Assembly (NCBI RefSeq): GCF_003597395.2
Contig: NC_133770.1
Coordinates: forward strand, 292,082,275 to 292,146,274
Length of the DNA: 64,000 nucleotides
Source of the DNA: Chelonoidis abingdonii
Lineage: Eukaryota; Chordata; Testudines; Testudinidae
Reading direction: 5' to 3'
A model generated the notes under the pieces. That model was not told the DNA's origin, did no database searches, and saw nothing but the letters and a program-made list of their open reading frames with translations. Each line of letters begins with the position of its first letter. Position 1 is the stretch's first letter. Position numbers and translations under genes: made by a program. Shown in pieces: positions 57,889 to 64,000 of the stretch.

Positions 57889-58720
57889 GAGAGTTGAAGT
57901 GTTCTCCCACTGTTTTTTGAATGTCATGATTTCTGATGTCAGATTTGTGTCCATTTATTCTTTTGCATACAGACTGTCCCATTTGGCCAATATATATGGC
58001 AGAGGGGCATTGCAGGCACATGATGGCATATAACACGTTGGTAGATTTGTAGGTGAACGAGTCCCTGATGGTGTTGCTGATGTGATTAGATCCTATAATG
58101 GTGTCACTTGAATAGATATGTGGACAGAGTTGGCAACAAGCTTTGTTGCAAGGATAGGTTCCTGGGGTAGTGTTTTTGTTGTGTGGTGTGCGGTTGCTGG
58201 TGAGTATTTGCTTCAGGTTGGGGGATAACACTTCAACTTCTCTAACAACTCAGTGACAAACCTGAAGGTGGCAATTCTACAACAAAAACAGACTCCAAAG
58301 AGAGACTCCTGAACTTGAATTAACATGCAAATTAGATACAATTAACTTAGGTTTGAACAGAGACTGGGAATGGTTGGGCCATTCCACTAATTGAATCTAT
58401 TTCCCATGCTAAGTATCCTCACACCTTCTATGGGTCGTCTTGATTATCACTTCAAAAGTTTTTTTTCTCCTGATGATGATAGCTCATCTCAACTGATTGG
58501 CCTCTTACAGTTGGTATGGCTATTTCCACCTTTTCATGTTCTCTGTATGTATAAATATCTTCTTGCTGTATGTTCCAGTCTGTGCATCTAATGAAGTGGG
58601 CTGTAGCCCACGAAAGCTTATGCTCAAATAAATTTGTTAGTCTCTAAGTTACAAATAGTACTCCTGTTCTTCTTGCGGATACAGACTAACATGTCTGCTA
58701 CTCTGAAACCTATAGTGATA
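57889..58720 (+). mobile_element. Penelope-like element with inverted 5' part
   Basis: The left part (57889-58226) encodes, on the minus strand, PNLKQILTSN, the Cys segment (YPCNKACCQLCPHIYS), the GIY-YIG core (VLYAIMCLQCPSAIYIGQMG) and HKSDIRNHDIQKTVGEHFNS. The right part (58227-58720) continues on the plus strand from the same point (HFN), through KLDTINLGLNRDWEWLGHST, to the terminal AAGTGGGCTGTAGCCCACGAAAGC motif. AACACTTCAACT is present at both junction ends. This is a 5' inversion. The 208-codon minus frame is a chimera of the endonuclease and neighbouring MITE sequence. Confidence 0.85.
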
Positions 58721-61700
58721 AAAAGTATCTTCTAGGAAATTGTCATAAGAAGTAAATAAAGTCTTTTACTTCTGAAAGTCTAGGTTCTAATCTGTATTAA
58801 GTCATACATGAAAAAGGGATTGGCAGTCTCAGTGTAGCTGATTTTAAACACACAATTGTTCAGCAATGGGAAAACTCTACACATTCTGGTGAAGTTTAAA
58901 CTTTTTTCAGTAAATACATTGTAATTACACAACCTAAATGTGACATACTATCTCCTAGTAGCAATCTGTAAGCCTCATATTCATCATTACCTCTCTTATT
59001 CTGAAGGATCCCAACCATATAGCAAAATCTCAACTTCACACACACACTAACAATATACATATTTTGACAGAAAAATTAGTTTCAGCAGCTCAATATAGGT
59101 TATCAGAATTAGCTAACGCTACCCTTTGAAACCCTGTCTAAAATCTGACCGATGGCCCATGTTCATTTTTGTTCTTTATTTTTATTTTTCACTAGCTATT
59201 TAATTAAACCATGTTTAAAAAATGAAAAATCTTAAGACCAAAGAATAGAATTAATAAACACTCAACCTCATAGAATTAAAAAAAAGTGAATTTTCTACGC
59301 AACATCAACATTATGATAAACCCTGTTGTAAATCTATTTGGGGACTTTCTTTTTTCCATTGGTAGGCAAACTGTAGACAAGATATATGATTAGAAACATC
59401 TCCATTGTTGGCTTCCTGCCAACTATGTCCTGATGTGCTAAAATTAACACTGTCTGGGTACCTTCTGTTCATTATCGGTGGCATATCTTGTCTACAAAAT
59501 TAGTTCTTTTTGAGGGTTTATCAGCAATGCATTTTTCTGTAATCTTAACTATTTCCTTCAGCTTTAAACTTTTTAAAGCTGTAATTTGCATAGTAGCATT
59601 TGTTTTGCATTGCATCAGGACAAAATCCAGTTCTTGTAGCCTCATAGTGCTATAACTTATGAAAAATCAAAGATAAATATACTTAACTATGCTATTTTAT
59701 TAAATTAGAGCAATCTTTGGATTTTTGGAGTAGTATATAAAGAAATTTCTACAATTGTTCATTACATTTAAGTCCACAAAAACAGCATGCACTTTGTGTG
59801 TTCAGTGCTGCAGGGGTTCCCATATCTTGGCTTGCTTGTGGGAGAAACCTTATGGAATATGTTATTGACTGACATTTGTTGCAGATAGTGGCCTTTTAGC
59901 CTTTCTTTAAAATCCATCATTTGCATTTTGTCCAACATACTTCATTCATCGGATTAGTAATACTAATCATATGCACTAAACATAAAACAAAGTTCCCCAC
60001 TAAAACAACCTGTGATAGCTTACACTCCCAACTCCAAATACAGCTTTCACAACTGACCAGTGCTCTCCAATGGCTCAGCATCCTTTAATTTCCCATTTAC
60101 TACTTTCCAAAGGGAGCTCCCTGATTGTCACACACACTTGTCAAAGCAACATCCTAAATTACTCGTTAAGTTTGATTCCGTATAAACAATTATGATTGTG
60201 CTTCTTCACTGATTTGTCTGTGGTAGTGAATATGATCAATGAATGACAGCTTCAAGTTGCAAGATAACTGGTTCAACAGTCTGTATATCACCGAGGGAGC
60301 ATTTGTGGATGAGAGTTTATGGATGTATTACAGGATATTAAACTTTTTACAACATAAATCATGGGCAATCATATTTAACTTTGGCCTTGTTTAGACCAAG
60401 ATTTGGAAGGTGTTAGTTAACAGGTCTTAATAGTCTTGTGTAGAGAAGATTTCATGCTCTTAACAAATATTAAAAATAGTTTAATTTGTGTTAAAGACTT
60501 TCATATCTAATAAACTACAAACCTCACACAACAAACCAAATAATTGAGTATTTATAAAGATGTTGCGAGTTCTGGAAGGAAGGTATCAGCTCTTATTGGA
60601 TCCCTCAATCAATAAATTCCTTTCTGATTTTGTTAGCCAACATATTAAAACTGCCACTTGGGTTGGAAAATTTGCTGAACTGTATCCTTTCTTGAATAAA
60701 ACCATATTGGTCTTTGAACAAAGTGTCTGCTAACCTTGTTAGAGATCTGGAGATGGTGTTCATAATTTTTATTATTAAAATCCTGCCATAAGTGTACAAG
60801 TGTACAATTAAAAGAACAAGATGAAATAAGAGTTTCTCTCTTTTCATTGGCCCTGAGAGATTTCATGTTGAAACCAGTGAACAAACAGGTTTTTTTTTTT
60901 TTTTTTTTTAAGTTATCACATTCTGCACCCAAGTGACACAATCAATTTGCAACAGGCCTGCATGTTAGGAGCTCTGGCTCTGCAATAAAACTCCTCTACG
61001 CCTTTATTGGATATTTGCTTTTCAGGACAAGTGCTAAGACACATATCGCTTTATAATGAAAGTATTACCTCATCTCTTTCTGAATCATTTGACTCAAGGC
61101 AGGAAGAATAAAATTAACCAAGTAGTAACATTATTTTTCAGTGTTATGCAAACTTTTGCTGTGAATATGCAGAGTCATCTTTTTATCTTCACCTTTGCTA
61201 GTAGTCCCAAGTCATGTGCCATTTTCCCTCTCACATTTTCTAGTAACTGAGATGGATAGAATTTATTTCACAATTACTGTTTTTATAATCATGGATTTTT
61301 TGAAGTGATCTTTATTTTACTTTGAAGCCAGGGGCACTCTCAGCCATCCCCTACCATCTTATCTGTTTGCAAATCTCTGAAGTGAAGGTGCTGACATGTA
61401 GCTTTTGGAATACTGAATTAATGTAGACAACACCCTCCTGTTCTGTGTCTCTAGATCTCTTTAACCAGCATTGGAGCCTCAAGGCAACATCATTCCATTT
61501 TTATTCCATCAATCCTTGCTCCTACTAGGATTAGATTTTAGGCAAATTGGTGGGATGAAACAATTGAGTAAGAACATGAATGGAATTAGGATATAAATAT
61601 AATTCAGTGCAAGTTAGCTTTATTAGCCCTGTACAAAAATCTGTCATCAACAATGAAATGTTGAAAGTTTGTTTTTTTAACTTTTAAGAACAAATGTGAA

Positions 61701-61855
61701 AACAGCAAATGACTACTCACTATATGACTACATATCTAAGACAAAATATTGGATGAGTCCTTTCTATACTTAGGAATGCTCATTGGGATGAGTATAGTCC
61801 ATTAATAATTATTTTACTTTGAGCAAATAAATACTTTGGATAGGAATTGGTTAAT
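58721..61855. other. No gene recognised
   Basis: AT-rich sequence. A possible MITE-end relic (GGCCTTGTTTAGACCAAG near 60382) and a T run at 60890-60910. No coding region supported. Confidence 0.45.
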
Positions 61856-61859
61856 GTTT

Positions 61860-62005
61860 TTAATTATGTTCTTAGAACTCCCTTGTAAGATAAGTAGTAC
61901 TCTATCCATTTAACAGACTAGGAATTTTATGCACAGAGTTTGACATGTTCAAAGCCATGGAAAGAGAGAATGCCAAAGCCAGGGTTAGAACTTTTCTTCT
62001 AGTAC
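61860..62005 (-). mobile_element. MIR-like SINE relic
   Basis: CTCTATCCATTTAACAGACT, then GCACAGAGTTTGACATGTTC and AAGCCAGGGTTAGAAC resemble a minus-strand MIR. Confidence 0.55.
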
Positions 62006-62129
62006 TGATACAAGTTCCAAGTAGTACAATTTTAAATTTATAAAACAAAATGGCACAAGTATATTTTTATATACCATCCTACGGGAAATTCCAGAACTAA
62101 GTATGGAAAAATGGTTACTAATCTGTTCC

Positions 62130-64000
62130 ATAACAATTGCTGTACAAGATGTGTTGCACATGTCAATTCCACTCTTGGTGTTGGTGTACCCAGCACACAG
62201 TTGACAAACATTTTCCCTCAGCTGTACTCATTGGGCAGCTCAAACTCCCGTGCTACCATATGCCACTGCATGCAGATATAAAGTGCAGAGCCACCCACAG
62301 CCCCCTCAGTTCCTTATTACTGTAACAATGATGAAGAAGGGTAGGACAGCGGGTTGTGGAGTGAACATGAGCAAAATATCTGGAACAGTAGTAGTTACGG
62401 AACAGGTTTGGAGCCATTTTTTATTCTTCAAGTGATTGCACATATGCATTCCACTCTTGGATACCCACAAGCTCTAACACAGGAGGCAGGATTGGAATCT
62501 ATTTCAATAAAGATTGGAGAACAATTCATCCAACTCTAGCATCATCTCTGGAGTCTTGAGCCACAGCATAGTGGAAAGCAAACATGAGGACCAGGTTGCT
62601 GCTCTACAAATGCCTGCAACTGGAACTTGTGCCAAAAAGGCTGCTGAGGCTGATCATGACCTTGTCAAATGAGCTATGACTCCTTCAGGTGGAGTGACAT
62701 TACCCACGCCATAGCACATACATATTCAATATGCGATCGAGGAAGCAATTATCTGAGTGGAGACTGGTTGACCTCTTACTCTGCCAACCACTGCTAAGAA
62801 CAACTGGGAGGATTTACGAAAGTGTCTGGTTCTGTCCAGATAAAATGCCAAGGCTCTTCTGCCATCCAAGATATGCAAACGCTTTTCCTCCCTGGTAAGA
62901 TGCAGCTTTGGTTAGAAAACAGACCAAAAAATGGCCTAGGTTAATGTGGAAAGAGGAAACCACCTTTGGGACAAAGTTTGGATGACGACACCGGTAAACC
63001 TTGTGCTTAAAGAAGATCATATATGGACACTAAGGCCTGCAGCTCCATTACATGTCTGACTGAGATAATAGACACCAAAAATGCCATCTTCATTGACAGA
63101 TGCAGGAGAAAGCAGAAAGCCAATCATTCAAATGGGGGACCAATAAGTCTTGACAATACTAAGTTTAGATCCCACGCGGGAACAAGGTCTCGCACTTGAG
63201 GGTATAACTTGACTAAGCCCTTTAAAACTCTTATGGCCGTATCATTGGAGAAAATAGAGTGATTTATCTACTTCAAGATGGAACACTGGAATACAAGCCA
63301 GATGTACTCTGATGGAACTAGTCACCATATCTTAGTGTTTCAGGTATAATAAGTAGTCCAGAATACGTTGAACTGAAGAACTGACATACTGGCAAGACCA
63401 GATGGAGAAATGCCTCTATTCAGCAAGGTAAGTAGTTCTTGTAGAAGGACTTTAGCAGGACTTATTGAAAGTCCTTCAAGGAAGCTTGCTCACCAGTGTT
63501 TAGCTATGGAGGCTCCATGCAGTTAAGTGAAGAGATTTGTAGGCTTGGGTGGAGTAGGCAACCGTGATCTTGGAGATTAGGTCTGAGGCAGGTGGAAGTG
63601 AAATTGGAGCTTTCAATGACATCAGGAGAGTGGGGAACCAGTGCTGACCATTCCATGCTGGGGCTATAACTATGACTCTGGCCTGGCCCTGACTTATACT
63701 TAGCAATATTTAGCAGGATTGGTGGAAAAGTGTAGAGAAGCCTGCCTGACCATGTCAGTTTAAAAAAAAAAAAAAAGGCATTTGTAATGGAACCTGGGCT
63801 GTGACCCAGCAGGGAGCAGAACTACTGACACTTTCTGTTGGACTTTGTTCCAAATAGGTCCACTGGGGCAAACCCCCACTGCTGGAAAATGCATCAAGCT
63901 ACATCTGAACGAATAAATCACTCATGGTGACTTGTAAACAGGTGTTCTGCCAGGTTGTTCTGTATGCCCATCTGGTAAAATGCTTTTAGAGATATCCAGC
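62130..64000 (-). mobile_element. DIRS-type retrotransposon, 3' part, extends past the window
   Basis: Read on the minus strand from the right edge: connector sequence with GQARVIVIAPAWNGQHWFPT (63706-63500), a recombinase segment HPNFVPKVVSSFHINLGH (63020-62814) and a repeat-rich terminus. The terminus holds a direct repeat: TTGCACATGTCAATTCCACT at about 62153 and TTGCACATATGCATTCCACT at about 62436. Frames are broken. It is diverged from the copy at 12979-15420. RNase H and reverse transcriptase would lie beyond the window. Confidence 0.75.

Noticed and set aside
57605..58231. A 208-codon minus-strand frame as a gene
   Set aside because: The first part is Penelope endonuclease and the rest is inverted MITE and GC-rich sequence; it is a chimera of two mobile elements.

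Overview
This window looks like non-coding DNA from a vertebrate, most likely a cryptodiran turtle. I find no intact protein-coding gene. Bacterial or compact-genome features (operons, ribosome binding sites, CRISPR arrays) are absent, and the long open frames are either parts of transposable elements or artefacts of GC-rich repeats and an N run. The turtle call rests on the repeat community: many CR1 LINE fragments, a tRNA-derived SINE with a CR1-like 3' tail (the layout described for the tortoise polIII/SINE), Penelope-like elements with GIY-YIG endonuclease remains, DIRS-type tyrosine-recombinase retrotransposons, L2 and MIR relics, and many short hAT- and Harbinger-like DNA transposons. 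A crocodilian or other sauropsid is not formally excluded.

Layout. 1-6 kb: an apparent solo LTR carrying a foldback MITE, a tRNA SINE and two further LTR-like blocks. 6-12 kb: a CR1 3' half, a decayed gene-like reading frame on the minus strand near 8.4 kb, and a Harbinger-like transposon whose middle is a 955-base assembly gap. 12.9-15.4 kb: a degraded DIRS element on the minus strand with RNase H, connector and tyrosine recombinase pieces. 17-21.4 kb: L2 and MIR relics. 22-26 kb: a nested block in which a minus-strand CR1 is interrupted by a MITE and by a Penelope-like element with an internal inversion. 26-31.4 kb: more CR1 tails and MIRs, and a hAT-like element with a GC-rich core. 32.6-38.7 kb: a hAT-like element with a GC-rich minisatellite core and 8-bp target duplications, a Penelope tail, two adjacent hAT-like elements (one with a perfect 8-bp duplication), and a MITE with a strong hairpin. 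38.7-49.5 kb: mostly unrecognised AT-rich DNA. 50.0-51.4 kb: a Penelope-like element flanked by inverted copies of its own terminal sequence. 55-58.7 kb: foldback MITEs, a CR1 3' end and a third inverted Penelope copy. 62.1-64 kb: the 3' part of a second DIRS element, running off the window.

No genes work together here. The value of the window lies in insertion history and element structure: who inserted into whom, inverted Penelope copies, hammerhead-like cores in the Penelope terminus, minisatellites trapped inside hAT elements, and one possible unidentified pseudogene or terminal exon. All family names are from pattern recognition, not database search, and boundaries are approximate unless a target duplication is stated.
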